Shown here: piece by piece, positions 1-10,271 of the stretch
Layout: every line of letters starts with the position of its first letter
Position numbering within the stretch: position 1 is the first letter of the stretch
Assembly (NCBI GenBank): GCA_963799925.1
Contig: CAWCYZ010000004.1
Span: forward strand, 1,178,001-1,242,000
DNA from: DATBQN01 sp963799925
Lineage (GTDB): Bacteria; Acidobacteriota; Thermoanaerobaculia; Multivoradales; UBA5704
Direction of reading: 5' to 3'
Length of the DNA stretch: 64,000 nt
Made by a program: the position numbers and the translations under genes
The notes under the pieces: model-generated
What the model was told of the DNA's origin: nothing
The model's database searches: none
Seen by the model: only the letters and a program-made list of their open reading frames with translations

Positions 1-1
1 C

Positions 2-967
2 GACCGCCTCGGTGGGCTGCCCGGGGTGGCGGCGGCCGGCGGCATCGACGATCTCCCGCTGACCTCGGACCGCGATGCCGACGGCTTTCAGATCGAGGGC
101 CAGCCGGCGGCGACGGCGAGCGAGCTCCCGGTGGCGCAGGTGCGCGCCGCCTCGCCGGGCTACTTCCGCGCCATGGGCATTCCGCTGATGAAGGGCCGGA
201 TCTTCGCCGACACGGACCGCGAGGCGGCACCTGAGGTCGCGGTGATCAACCGGACCATGGCGCACCGCTTCTTCCCCCACGTCGACCCGGTCGGCAAGCG
301 CCTGCGGCTGGGCGAGGGCGCGCCGGGATGGCTGACCATCGTGGGAGTCGTGGGCGACGTGCGCGACCTGGGGCTCGAGGCGGCGCCGGACCCGGAGGTC
401 TATCGGCCGTTCGCGCAGGCTCCGGCCCCCTACATGTCGCTCGTCGCGCGCACCGCGACCGCTCCGGCGGGGAGCATCCAGGCGGCGCGCGAGGCGATAC
501 GCTCCGTCGATCGCGGGATGCCGGCGGTCGCGCCGACCACGATGGAGCAGATCGTCAGCCTGGCGATGGCCGACCGCCGCTTCAACGTGCTGTTGATCAG
601 CATCTTCGCCGCCATCGCCCTGATCCTCGCGGCGGTGGGGATGTACGGCGTCATCAGCTACTGGGCGACGCAGCGCACGCACGAGATCGGGATCCGGATC
701 GCCCTCGGCGCGCGGCGGGCGGACGTCTCCCGGCTGGTGATGGGGAGGGGGGCCGCCCTGGCGCTCCTCAGCATCGTCTTCGGGGTGGCGCTCTCCCTGG
801 CTCTGGCGCACCTGATCACGAGCCTGGTGTTCGGGGCGAGCGCGGCCAATCCGGCGGTCCTCGCCGGCGTCGGCGTGCTGCTCGCCGCGGTGGCGATGCT
901 CGCCTGTTGGATCCCCGCCCGGCGGGCGACCGCCGTCGACCCGATGGTCGCGCTGCGCCGGGAGTGA
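2..967 (+). CDS. ABC transporter permease, MacB/FtsX (ADOP) type, C-terminal part
   Basis: The frame is open to the left edge, so the true start lies outside the window. The first ~190 residues look like a periplasmic MacB core domain (for example VAVINRTMAHRFF and IVGVVGDVRD). They are followed by an FtsX domain with a membrane segment near residue 200, the cytoplasmic coupling stretch HEIGIRIALGARRADV, and two further membrane segments before the end MVALRRE. This matches the C-terminal half of the large duplicated permeases common in Acidobacteriota, which move substrates or peptides across the inner membrane with a separate ATPase. The partner ATPase is not visible here. Confidence 0.85.
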   Translation, partial: DRLGGLPGVAAAGGIDDLPLTSDRDADGFQIEGQPAATASELPVAQVRAASPGYFRAMGIPLMKGRIFADTDREAAPEVAVINRTMAHRFFPHVDPVGKRLRLGEGAPGWLTIVGVVGDVRDLGLEAAPDPEVYRPFAQAPAPYMSLVARTATAPAGSIQAAREAIRSVDRGMPAVAPTTMEQIVSLAMADRRFNVLLISIFAAIALILAAVGMYGVISYWATQRTHEIGIRIALGARRADVSRLVMGRGAALALLSIVFGVALSLALAHLITSLVFGASAANPAVLAGVGVLLAAVAMLACWIPARRATAVDPMVALRRE

Positions 968-1174
968 ACGGCGGGCGGCGCGGCGGTTGGGGTTCCACCT
1001 CACCGCTCGAGCGCCGAGCAGTAGAATGGAGCTGCCCATCGACGCTCCTCGCCAGCGCGGCGAAAGCGATCCGCGCCGGGCTCGCGGGGGGGCGAGCTCG
1101 GTTCGGCCTCGGTCAACGATGTCACCCGGCCTCATCCCGACGGCTGGCGCCGCGGTTGCAGGCGGTACCACGAC

Positions 1175-1864
1175 ATGATCCGCCGCCCGCCGTCCTACGC
1201 CAGGCTTCTTGCCGTCCTCGCGCTCGCCGCCCTCACCTGGCCCGCCGTCGCCCGCGCCGACTGGCCGGCGATCCGGGTGGGCGCCGATGTCTTCTATGAA
1301 GCGCCGCGCTCCGAGCGCGGCAACGCCGGTCCCGACCTCGGGGTGGGAATCGATTCGGCCGCGGGCTTCGGCGGCCAGCTCACCCTCGACTGGACGGACC
1401 GCATCGCGAGCATCCTGACGGCGGGGGAGCTCCGGCCCTCCCTGCGGCTGCACGGCGCGGCGGCGGCGTCCGCGGACGGCGGCCGGGTGGATTTCCTTCC
1501 CATCACCGGTGTCGTGGTCGCCAAGCTGAAGCGGCTGGGGAGGTGGCGCCCGTACGCCGGCGCCGGGGTCGCCTATCCCCTGGTCGCCAGCTCGCGCCTG
1601 GCGCCGGCGCTCCAGGCGGCGGGGTTCCGGCGCCTGGTCAACCCGCATCACGGCGACCTCGTCCTCGACGCCGGCACCGACCTCGTCCTCGCGCCGCGGA
1701 CGACGCTGAGCCTCGACCTCCGCTACCTGCCGGTCGCCGAGACGGTGGTGCTCGACACGCCGCGCGGCGACCTCTTCCGCAAGGGCATCGACACCCACCC
1801 GCTCACGCTCACGCTGGGCATCGCCTATCGCGTGTTCACGCCGCGCACCTATCCGGGCCCCTGA
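1175..1864 (+). CDS. OmpW-like outer membrane beta-barrel protein
   Basis: The protein has 229 residues. A signal peptide (about residues 1-28, ending AVARA) precedes an alternating beta-strand pattern with OmpW-type features: RWRPYAGAGVAYPL in the middle, a DLRYLPV strand and a final strand LTLTLGIAYRVF. The length is typical of OmpW porin-like barrels. The start ATG is the first in frame that gives a complete signal peptide. The gene stands alone, and its last 34 bp recur 561 bp downstream, beyond a repeat array. The substrate is unknown. Confidence 0.7.
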   Translation: MIRRPPSYARLLAVLALAALTWPAVARADWPAIRVGADVFYEAPRSERGNAGPDLGVGIDSAAGFGGQLTLDWTDRIASILTAGELRPSLRLHGAAAASADGGRVDFLPITGVVVAKLKRLGRWRPYAGAGVAYPLVASSRLAPALQAAGFRRLVNPHHGDLVLDAGTDLVLAPRTTLSLDLRYLPVAETVVLDTPRGDLFRKGIDTHPLTLTLGIAYRVFTPRTYPGP

Positions 1865-1896
1865 GTGGATCGGAGCGTACCTGTGCCGGTTTGTCC

Positions 1897-2314
1897 AAAC
1901 CCTTCCGGGTTCAGCCAAACCCGCGCCGGTTTGGCGAAACCCCGCCGCGGTTCGAGCATGCCGTGAGGCGGCATGACCAAACCACGCGGCGGTACGCTCG
2001 AACCACGAGAGGGTTTGGCCAAACCCGGCGGGGTTTCAGGGCTGCCGGGCCTCGGCACGCCCGTTTCTCGGTGCGGCAGGGCGGTACCGAGGCGTGGGAT
2101 CGACATACCACGGCGCGGTGAAGCCAAACCGCGTGCCGGTTTGGCGGTGCCGCGTGGTGGCCCGGCGAAGACCGCGCGCGGTTTGGCCATGCCGCTGCGC
2201 GGTACCGCGATGCCGCTGCGGCGCTTCGCCATGCCGCCGCGCGGCATCGTGATGCCGCGAGAGGGTAGACCCATGAGCGGTGCCGGTCCGCTCATGCGCC
2301 GGTGTGGTGTGGTC
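1897..2314. repeat. Phased 21-bp palindromic repeat array 1
   Basis: Twenty units start at 1897, 1917, 1937, 1958 and then every 21 bp to 2294. From 1937 to 2294 the spacing is exactly 21 bp across 17 intervals, although unit sequences differ. Most units are small inverted repeats: AAACCG-n5-CGGTTT in some, ATGCCG-n5-CGGCAT in others, so both arms change together. Read as protein, either strand gives a heptapeptide repeat rich in P, R and G (such as AMPLRGT or AKPSRGS). An ORF of 150 codons (1973-2425) results, but I see no evidence that it is expressed. The array fills the space between two convergent genes. Confidence 0.8.
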
Positions 2315-2392
2315 GCGCCGGCAGGCGCGGTGGCGAAGGCGCCTCTCGCCTTCACCGTGCCGCCTCGCGGCTGGGCGGCCCCGGGCACGCGG

Positions 2393-2426
2393 GTGTTCAC
2401 GCCGCGCACCTATCCGGACCCCTGAG
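2393..2426 (+). repeat. Direct repeat of the 3' end of the OmpW-like gene
   Basis: This 34-bp stretch matches 1832-1865 with one mismatch. The first copy is the last ten codons plus the stop of the OmpW-like gene (VFTPRTYPGP). The second encodes VFTPRTYPDP and a stop. The two copies bracket array 1, so the array sits between duplicated gene ends, as if it had been inserted or amplified at the gene terminus. Confidence 0.85.
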
Positions 2427-2488
2427 CCGGCGCCGGCGCGCAGCGGGAGCGGCGGTCTCTGCCGCCGGGCGCTCCGGCATGCGCGGCC

Positions 2489-4730
2489 TCAGCCGCCGGG
2501 CACCCGCAGCGACAGCCTGCCGCCGGGCGCCAGCGTTCCCGAAGCGCAGCGCGGCGATGGCGCTCCCGGCCGGCACACGGCATAGGTGCCCGGCTCGAGC
2601 ATCGGGACGATCATCTCGCCGGCCGGCCACGCCGTGTCACCGTTCAGGTGGGCCCAGGAGTAGGCGAGCGGGAGCGGCAGCGGGTAGCGGCCGACGAGCG
2701 TCGGTGCCCCGCCTTGCGCGGCGTACTCCGCGAGCTGCCCGACGCCGTCGACGACGAGCGTCCCTCCTTCTTGATCGACCGAGATGATCAGCGGACCGTC
2801 GTCGGGGCCCTGCGGGGGGAGCTGCCGCAGGGCGAAGCCCGCCGCGAGCACCGTCAGCCGCGCGCCGCTGGCGCTCGCCGGAATGTTCAAGGTGAAGGTG
2901 CCGTCGAGGTCCGGTGTGAGCCGTCGGGATCTCGAGGTGCGCGAACGGCGTCTCCGGCTCGAGCGTCGCGAGGATCTCGGCGCCGAAGACGCCGCTCCCC
3001 GCCGGGGACACGACCTCGCCGGACAGCTTCCAACCCCGCCGGAGCACGAGCCGGACGGTCTCCGGATGCTCCTGCTTCTCCTCGAGATCGACCTTCACGG
3101 CGTCGGCGCTCTCGCGGTTGCCGGCGGCGTCCGTGCCGTCGGCCTCGAGATGCCACACGCCGGGAGCCAATCCACGGAGCTCGATCTTCCCCTCCAGGTT
3201 GGCGATCCGCTCGGCCACGGCCTTGCGGTCCCCCTCGCGGACGGCGCGGAGGCTGGCATGGGTCCCCGGCTGCCCGCGCTCGTCGACCACCTCCACCGGC
3301 AGGCGCGTGTCGGGGAGCGCGATGTCGAGCACCCCGGGCGCGTGCGCGAGAGCGGCGATCTCCAGACCTTTCAGGTGGCTCACGACGTGCGGATCGCCCT
3401 CTGAGGTGACGTCGACGTCCCAGCTCTTCGACCACGGCAGAAAGGCATAGTAACGGCCCTTCGCGTCGCTCCGCGCGGGGATACGCAGCTCGCCGTGCGC
3501 GCCGCCGAACTCCAGGGTTGCCGCGAGCGGCTCGCTGCCCAGGGTGACCGTCCCCCGCACCCTCTGGAAGGGCACCTCCAAGTCGATCGCGGCGGACTCG
3601 GCGCCGAGGGTGAGCCGCTGGGCCGCCCAGCGGGCGCCGCGGCTGTCGGTCACCTCGACCGTGTACTCTCCGGACTCGAGCCCCGTTCGCTTCCAGCTAC
3701 CCGCGGCGTCCGCGGCGCCCTCCGCCACCAGCGCGGAGTAGCCGAGGACCTCGCCTTCGCGGAGGAGGTGCACGGTCCAGCGGCGCAGGAAGGCATCCGT
3801 CGTCGGGCTGAGCCTGACCTCCAGCGCGACGGGGAGATGGAGATCGATCCGCTTGACCTCCGTTTCCGCGCCCGTCGCGACCTCGACGGGGGCCACGACG
3901 GCAGGGGCGTATTTCGGATGCCGCACCGTGAGGCGGTAGGTGCCGGGGGCGATGCCGGCCAGCTCGAAGAATCCCCGCGCATTCACCCTGGCGGCCTCGG
4001 CTTTCTCGCCGTTCCTCGCCTGCTCGCTCTCCCTCGGAAGAGTGGTGATCCGCGGCGTCAGCTCGACGCGGCAGTCCTGGAACCGGAAATCCCGCGCCGG
4101 CGCCGCCACCGTCCCCACCACGGAAGCGCCGCGGCGCAGCGGCACTTTCCCCAGGTCGAGATCGCCGTTCGCCGGCACGGCCATCCCCCAGCGGTATTGG
4201 GAGACGAAGCCCCTGGCGCGCAGGCGGAGGTCGAGGGTGCCCGCCGGCGCCGGGCACGCCATCCGGCGATCGCTCACCGGGCAGACTTCGAAGGCCGGCC
4301 GCGCGGTCTGGCTGGCCGGCCCGCCGGGAGACGGCTCCAGGCGTAGCGACAGCTCGGATGGAAGGGTCTCGCCGGGAGCGACCTCGATGTTGGCGTGGAT
4401 CGTCCCGCCAGGCAGCAGTCGCACGGTGACCCGACCCCCGGCGGCGGCTTCGAAGAGCTCGGGGCGAGACCAGAGGCCGCGAGCCTGGGCCGCGAGAGAC
4501 CAGCGCGAGCCGGCCGGCAGCTCGACCGGCACCTCGCCGGGCGCCGCCGCCTCGATCGAGCGCGCGGCCGGAAGAGCGCCATGGAGAGCCGGGCCGGAAG
4601 GAGTGAAGACCAGCCGCACCAGGGACTTCGCCGGCGCGTCGAGAGCGACGACCACCGGCACGGCGCGCGCGGCGGCCGGCGCGATGGCAAGCCCCGCCGC
4701 GAGCACGAGCAACGGGTGGTGCTTTCTCAT
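2489..4730 (-). CDS. Secreted protein with carboxypeptidase-regulatory-like domains (one frameshift)
   Basis: The protein has about 747 residues. A signal peptide (MRKHHPLLVLAAGLAIAPAAARA) leads into successive Ig-like/transthyretin-like modules typical of carboxypeptidase regulatory domains, such as GFFELAGIAPGTYRLTVRHP and GLAPGVWHLEADG. The frame breaks near 2911: the reading ...FAHLEIPTA continues as DLDGTFTLNIPASA in another frame and ends LSLRVPGG at 2489. The break can be restored by one base. The start ATG overlaps the stop of the small Cys-rich gene upstream by 4 nt, so the two are probably translated together. The location is likely periplasm or cell surface. Function is unknown. 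Confidence 0.65.
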
Positions 4731-5107
4731 GGAGTCGTGGATTGGCCCGTGCAGGCGGCGCCGGAGAACGTGCAGCTCGCCATCAACGGGACGTCTTCCT
4801 TGCAGCCCGCGCGGCCCGCCTCCTGGTCGTCCGCCCGATCACAGGCCTTGAGGGTGATCCCATTCCCCTCGTCGATCCAGTGACAGGCCCAGCAGGTGCC
4901 GGAGGTGGTCGGGATGGGATCGGGGTTACAGAACGGGTCCGCGTGGCCCAGGCAGGGCGAGCAGTCGCCGGGGCACTGGTTCTGGGGCGGAGCGACCGCT
5001 GCGCGGGCTGGCGCCAACGCTCCGCCGAACGGCGACCCGAGCAAACTCAGCAACACGGTCGTCCAGACCATCCTCAAGGTGTATTTCACTGGCACTCGAT
5101 TGCGCAC
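4727..5107 (-). CDS. Small secreted cysteine-rich protein
   Basis: The protein has 126 residues with a GTG start behind a good ribosome-binding site (AAAGGAG). An N-terminal hydrophobic signal (about residues 10-36) is followed by a mature part of about 90 residues with ten cysteines, several in close pairs (CPGDCSPC, CWAC). This suggests disulfides or metal binding. It overlaps the downstream regulatory-domain protein by 4 nt, which suggests joint function at the cell surface. I do not recognise the family. Confidence 0.6.
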   Translation of the reverse strand: MRNRVPVKYTLRMVWTTVLLSLLGSPFGGALAPARAAVAPPQNQCPGDCSPCLGHADPFCNPDPIPTTSGTCWACHWIDEGNGITLKACDRADDQEAGRAGCKEDVPLMASCTFSGAACTGQSTTP

Positions 5108-5258
5108 GCGTTCTCCTTTATGGTCAGGAGAGGTTTAACAGATATTGAATCAAGGGGCAATTCCAGGGCGCGCATGCGGTGCGCAGCCGTTCGGGTGTTG
5201 ACCGTTGGGAGGAAGTGGTACTTTCCCTCTATGGCCACGGCGACCACATTCTTGTGGC

Positions 5259-5321
5259 GCGCCGGCGAATCGATCTCGCGCCGCCCCCCGGCCCGGGTCC
5301 TTCGCTCTCGCTCAGGATGAC
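5259..5321 (-). repeat. Dispersed repeat (TGTCATCCTGAGCGA family), copy a
   Basis: On the minus strand this reads TGTCATCCTGAGCGAGAGCG, then a GGACC/GGGC-rich part, then CGCGAGATCGATTCGCCGG. Other copies lie at 17851-17960, 19277-19299 joined to 20725-20772, and 22285-22308. Apart from this copy, the 262-bp gap 5108-5370 holds nothing I can identify. Confidence 0.75.
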
Positions 5322-5370
5322 AAGCCGAAAGATGTTCCGTTCCAGGCCCGCGGGCTCGCGCCGCCGGCGG

Positions 5371-7134
<1,764 letters not shown>

Positions 7135-7217
7135 GCGTCCCGCGCCCTTCGGGCCCGCCAGGGGGCCAAGGCGGACAGATTTCCGGAAACCCTGGCTACA
7201 GTTTAGCCTACGGCCCG

Positions 7218-8285
7218 ATGACCCTCGCCCCGGGCGCCCTCGCCGTCACCCTCGGCGCCAGCCTCGCGTGGTCGGGCTTCGACTCGCTGCGCAAGGCCCT
7301 GGTGCGCCGGCTGGCGCCGCTCCCCCTCCTCTTCCTCCTCACCGCGGCCTCGCTGCCGGCGCTCGCGATCTGGGCGTTTCTCGACGGCAGGGCGGGCCGC
7401 GCGGCCCTGACGCCCGGCTACCTCGCCCCGGCCCTCGCCTCGATCGTCCTCAGCGTGGTCTCGAACCTCGCCTTCGTCGAGGCCCTCCGCCGCGCCCCCC
7501 TCTCCTCGACCGTCCCCCTCCTCTCCCTCACCCCGGTCTTCAGCGCCCTCCTCGCCATCCCCCTCCTGGGAGAGCTGCCCACCCCCATCACCGCCCTCGG
7601 GATTCTCCTCGTCGTCCTCGGAGCGTTCTGGCTCCAGAGCCGCCGGAACCCCGGTCCATCTTCCTTGCCCACGCCCGAAGTCGACGCCCCGCCCGCGCGC
7701 GACCCCGCAGGCGCCAGCGCGGCGGGTGGCGCGGCGTGGAGGGATCCCGCATCTCGCGCGGAGCGGGCCGAAGACTCTGCCACACCGGGGACGCCGGTGC
7801 CCCGCGAGCACGGATGTGGGATACCACGCCGTGACAGGACCCGCCGCGGGTTTCGAAGCCGCGGGCTCCTATCTCCCCATTTCCTCATCCTCTTCGTCGC
7901 CTTCTCCTGGTCGCTCACCATCACCCTCGACAAGCTGGCCGTCTCCCGGTCGACCGCGCCCTTCCACGGCCTCGTCCTCAACACCGGGGTGACCCTCGGC
8001 CTCCTCGCCGTGCTCGCCGCCCGCCGCCGCCTCGGCGAGATGGCGGGTGTGACGCGCGCGCCGGGCCTCTTCGTCCTCGCCGTCGGCGTCAGCACCCTCG
8101 CCCTGGCACTGCAACTGCTTGCGCTCAGCATGGTGTGGGTGAGCTGGGTCGAGACCCTGAAGCGGGGCATCGGCAACCTGATGGCCGTCGTCCTCGGCCG
8201 GCTCGCCTTCAGCGAGGCGGTGACCCCGGCCAAGCTGCTCGCCGTGGGCCTGATGGCGGCGGGGGTGGCGCTGATCCTGATCTGA
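7218..8285 (+). CDS. EamA/DMT-superfamily transporter with a long central insert
   Basis: The protein has 355 residues. Two EamA repeats of about five membrane segments each are seen (residues ~5-140 and ~220-355; GILLVVLGAFWL ends the first). Between them is an unusual hydrophilic insert of about 75 residues rich in R, A and P. EamA proteins export or import small metabolites; the substrate cannot be predicted. The insert is in frame and probably forms a cytoplasmic loop. Confidence 0.8.
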   Translation: MTLAPGALAVTLGASLAWSGFDSLRKALVRRLAPLPLLFLLTAASLPALAIWAFLDGRAGRAALTPGYLAPALASIVLSVVSNLAFVEALRRAPLSSTVPLLSLTPVFSALLAIPLLGELPTPITALGILLVVLGAFWLQSRRNPGPSSLPTPEVDAPPARDPAGASAAGGAAWRDPASRAERAEDSATPGTPVPREHGCGIPRRDRTRRGFRSRGLLSPHFLILFVAFSWSLTITLDKLAVSRSTAPFHGLVLNTGVTLGLLAVLAARRRLGEMAGVTRAPGLFVLAVGVSTLALALQLLALSMVWVSWVETLKRGIGNLMAVVLGRLAFSEAVTPAKLLAVGLMAAGVALILI

Positions 8286-8332
8286 GGCAAGCCCACCCCC
8301 GGCGCCTTCCTCCGCCTCCAAAGGAGCCCTTC

Positions 8333-9472
8333 ATGAGACCCGCCGCCCGCCGACTCCTCGCCCTCGTCGCGCTCCTCGCCGCCGTCGCCGGCTCGCCGCC
8401 CGCCTGCGGCGCCGCCCGGCGGACGGGCGGCCCGCTGCCGCTCGCCAGCATCCACCTGCCGCCCGGCTTCTCGATCAGCCTCTACGCCCGCGTGCCGGGG
8501 GCGCGCTCGATGACGCTGTCGCCCAAGGGCATCCTCTACGTCGGCTCGCGCGAGGGGGACCGGGTCTTCGCCGTGGTGCCGTCGCGCGGCGGCGGCTTCG
8601 AGCGCGGCGAGCGGGTGGTGCCCATCGGCTCCGGGCTCGACGAGCCCAACGGCGTCGCCTGGCGGGACGGCGCCCTCTACGTCGCCGAGGTCACCCGCGT
8701 CATCCGCTTCGACGCCATCGACGACCACCTCGACAGCCCGCCCGCCCCGCGCGCCCTCCCCGTCACCTTCCCGCACCAGAGCGACCATAGCTGGAAGTTC
8801 ATCCGCTTCGGCCCCGACGGCTTCCTCTACGTCCCGGTGGGGGCGCCGTGCAACATCTGCGAGCCCAAGGACCCGCAGGCGGGGCTCACCCGCATGCGCC
8901 CGGACGGCAGCGGCTACCAGGTCTTCGCCCGCGGCATCCGCAACACCGTCGGCTTCGACTGGCAGCCCGGCACCAACGTCCTCTGGTTCACCGACAACGG
9001 GCGCGACTGGCTGGGGGACGACCGGCCGCCCGACGAGCTCGACCGCGCTCCCCAGCCGGGCATGCATTTCGGCTATCCCTACTGCCACGGCGGCGACATC
9101 CCGGACCCCGAATACGGCGGCAAGCACCCGTGCAGCCAGTTCACGCCGCCGGCCCAGAAGCTCGGCCCCCACGTCGCGTCGCTGGGGATGCGCTTCTACA
9201 CCGGCGCGATGTTTCCGCCCGAGTACAGGAACCAGGTGCTCATCGCCGAGCACGGCTCGTGGAACCGCAGCCGGCCGATCGGCTACCGCGTGACGCGGGT
9301 CAGGGTGGACGGCGGACGGGCGCTCTCCTACGCGCCCTTCGCCGAAGGGTGGCTCGAGAACGGCCGCGCCTGGGGCCGGCCGGTCGACGTCCAGCCCCTG
9401 CCCGACGGCTCGCTCCTCGTCTCGGACGATCTGGCGGGCGCGATCTATCGCATCGTGTACCGATCGAGTTAG
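8333..9472 (+). CDS. PQQ-type soluble sugar dehydrogenase / sorbosone dehydrogenase-like beta-propeller
   Basis: The protein has 379 residues. The ATG at 8333 follows AAGGAG at a good distance. A signal peptide (residues 1-28) with a possible lipobox-like SPPACG precedes a six-bladed glucose/sorbosone dehydrogenase fold: SPKGILYVGSREGDRVF, LDEPNGVAWRDGALYV, FGYPYCHGGDIPDPEYGG and IAEHGSWNRS. The last two are family motifs around the cofactor pocket. It probably oxidises a sugar or other alcohol in the periplasm. The stop is followed by a short repeated GATCGAGTTAGCC. Confidence 0.8.
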   Translation: MRPAARRLLALVALLAAVAGSPPACGAARRTGGPLPLASIHLPPGFSISLYARVPGARSMTLSPKGILYVGSREGDRVFAVVPSRGGGFERGERVVPIGSGLDEPNGVAWRDGALYVAEVTRVIRFDAIDDHLDSPPAPRALPVTFPHQSDHSWKFIRFGPDGFLYVPVGAPCNICEPKDPQAGLTRMRPDGSGYQVFARGIRNTVGFDWQPGTNVLWFTDNGRDWLGDDRPPDELDRAPQPGMHFGYPYCHGGDIPDPEYGGKHPCSQFTPPAQKLGPHVASLGMRFYTGAMFPPEYRNQVLIAEHGSWNRSRPIGYRVTRVRVDGGRALSYAPFAEGWLENGRAWGRPVDVQPLPDGSLLVSDDLAGAIYRIVYRSS

Positions 9473-9947
9473 CCGATCGAGTTAGCCGCTCGGGCCAGCC
9501 CTCAATCGATCACGTAATGTGCGACAACTTTTGGACCACCAGATGCGAATGATCGCACCCACGCCGAGCGGCCGCTGATTTCGCGCCGGCGCGCGGAGTT
9601 GTGGTTTACTCTGCTGGAGCGGCGGCAGCACGAGGCACGCGCGGAGAGCTCGAGCGCGAGCGCTCCGGCCGGGTCCGCGGGGCCCTTCGTCATGGCGCTA
9701 AGGCTCTGCGCTCCACGGTAACGATCCGCCGCTGCCGGCGCCTATGGGGAGCGTGGCGGTTGAGTCCCTTTCACCCATCCAGTCGATCGCCGTCGTGCGG
9801 CGATCCACATCCTTTGTGGAGCAGCCGCTCCTTCAAGCCGCCGGCGGCGCCCGGCGAGAGCGGGTTCATCTGACCGCGGGGCTCATCGATCGCTCGATGA
9901 CCTGGGGCCCGTGCCCCGTCCCGCAATTCGAGCTGGTGGAGGAAACC
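9473..9947. other. Intergenic region upstream of the polyketide-like operon
   Basis: These 475 bp contain no convincing gene. A frame open upstream of the ACP start reads into it but has no ACP homology before the ATG at 9948. The promoter of the six-gene operon should lie here, but I see no clear -35/-10 pair. Confidence 0.4.
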
Positions 9948-10271
9948 ATGACACCCGAGACCCAGTCCCCCGACGTCGCCGCCCCCGAGATCCTTGCCGC
10001 CGAGAGCCGGTCCGCCGAGGTGCGGTCGCAGATCAAGCAGATCATCGCCAACGTCGCCGGCCTCGACGCCGCCAAGATCCCCGATCACGCGATGCTGCGC
10101 GAAGAGCTCAACCTCGACTCCCTGTCGCTGCTCGAGATCGGCGTCGACGTCGACTTCACCTTCAAGCTGAACCTGCCGGACGAGCGCTACAAGGAGATCC
10201 AGAGCCTCGACGACATGGTGGATCTCGTCGCCGGCCGCCTGGCCGAGCCGGCGCGGTCGGAGGCGGTTTGA
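9948..10271 (+). CDS. Acyl carrier protein
   Basis: The protein has 107 residues; the ATG is preceded by GGTGGAGG. The carrier fold is clear: helix 1 (VRSQIKQIIANVAGLD), the phosphopantetheine site ELNLDSLSLLE with Ser58, and the C-terminal helices. The 25-residue N-terminal extension is unusual for a housekeeping ACP. It is the first gene of a coupled operon whose next start (TTG) overlaps its stop by 4 nt, so it is probably the dedicated carrier of the ketosynthase pair that follows. Confidence 0.88.
   Translation: MTPETQSPDVAAPEILAAESRSAEVRSQIKQIIANVAGLDAAKIPDHAMLREELNLDSLSLLEIGVDVDFTFKLNLPDERYKEIQSLDDMVDLVAGRLAEPARSEAV

Noticed and set aside
1897..2314. CRISPR array
   Set aside because: Units are contiguous without unique spacers, period is only 21 bp, and no cas gene is in the window.
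1973..2425. Heptapeptide-repeat protein of 150 residues
   Set aside because: Both strands give similar heptads because the DNA units are palindromic, there is no ribosome-binding site, and arrays 2 and 3 have non-triplet spacing. A coding role is not excluded but unsupported.
9473..9947. N-terminal extension of the ACP to 9744
   Set aside because: The upstream frame has no carrier-protein features, while ATG 9948 has a good ribosome-binding site.
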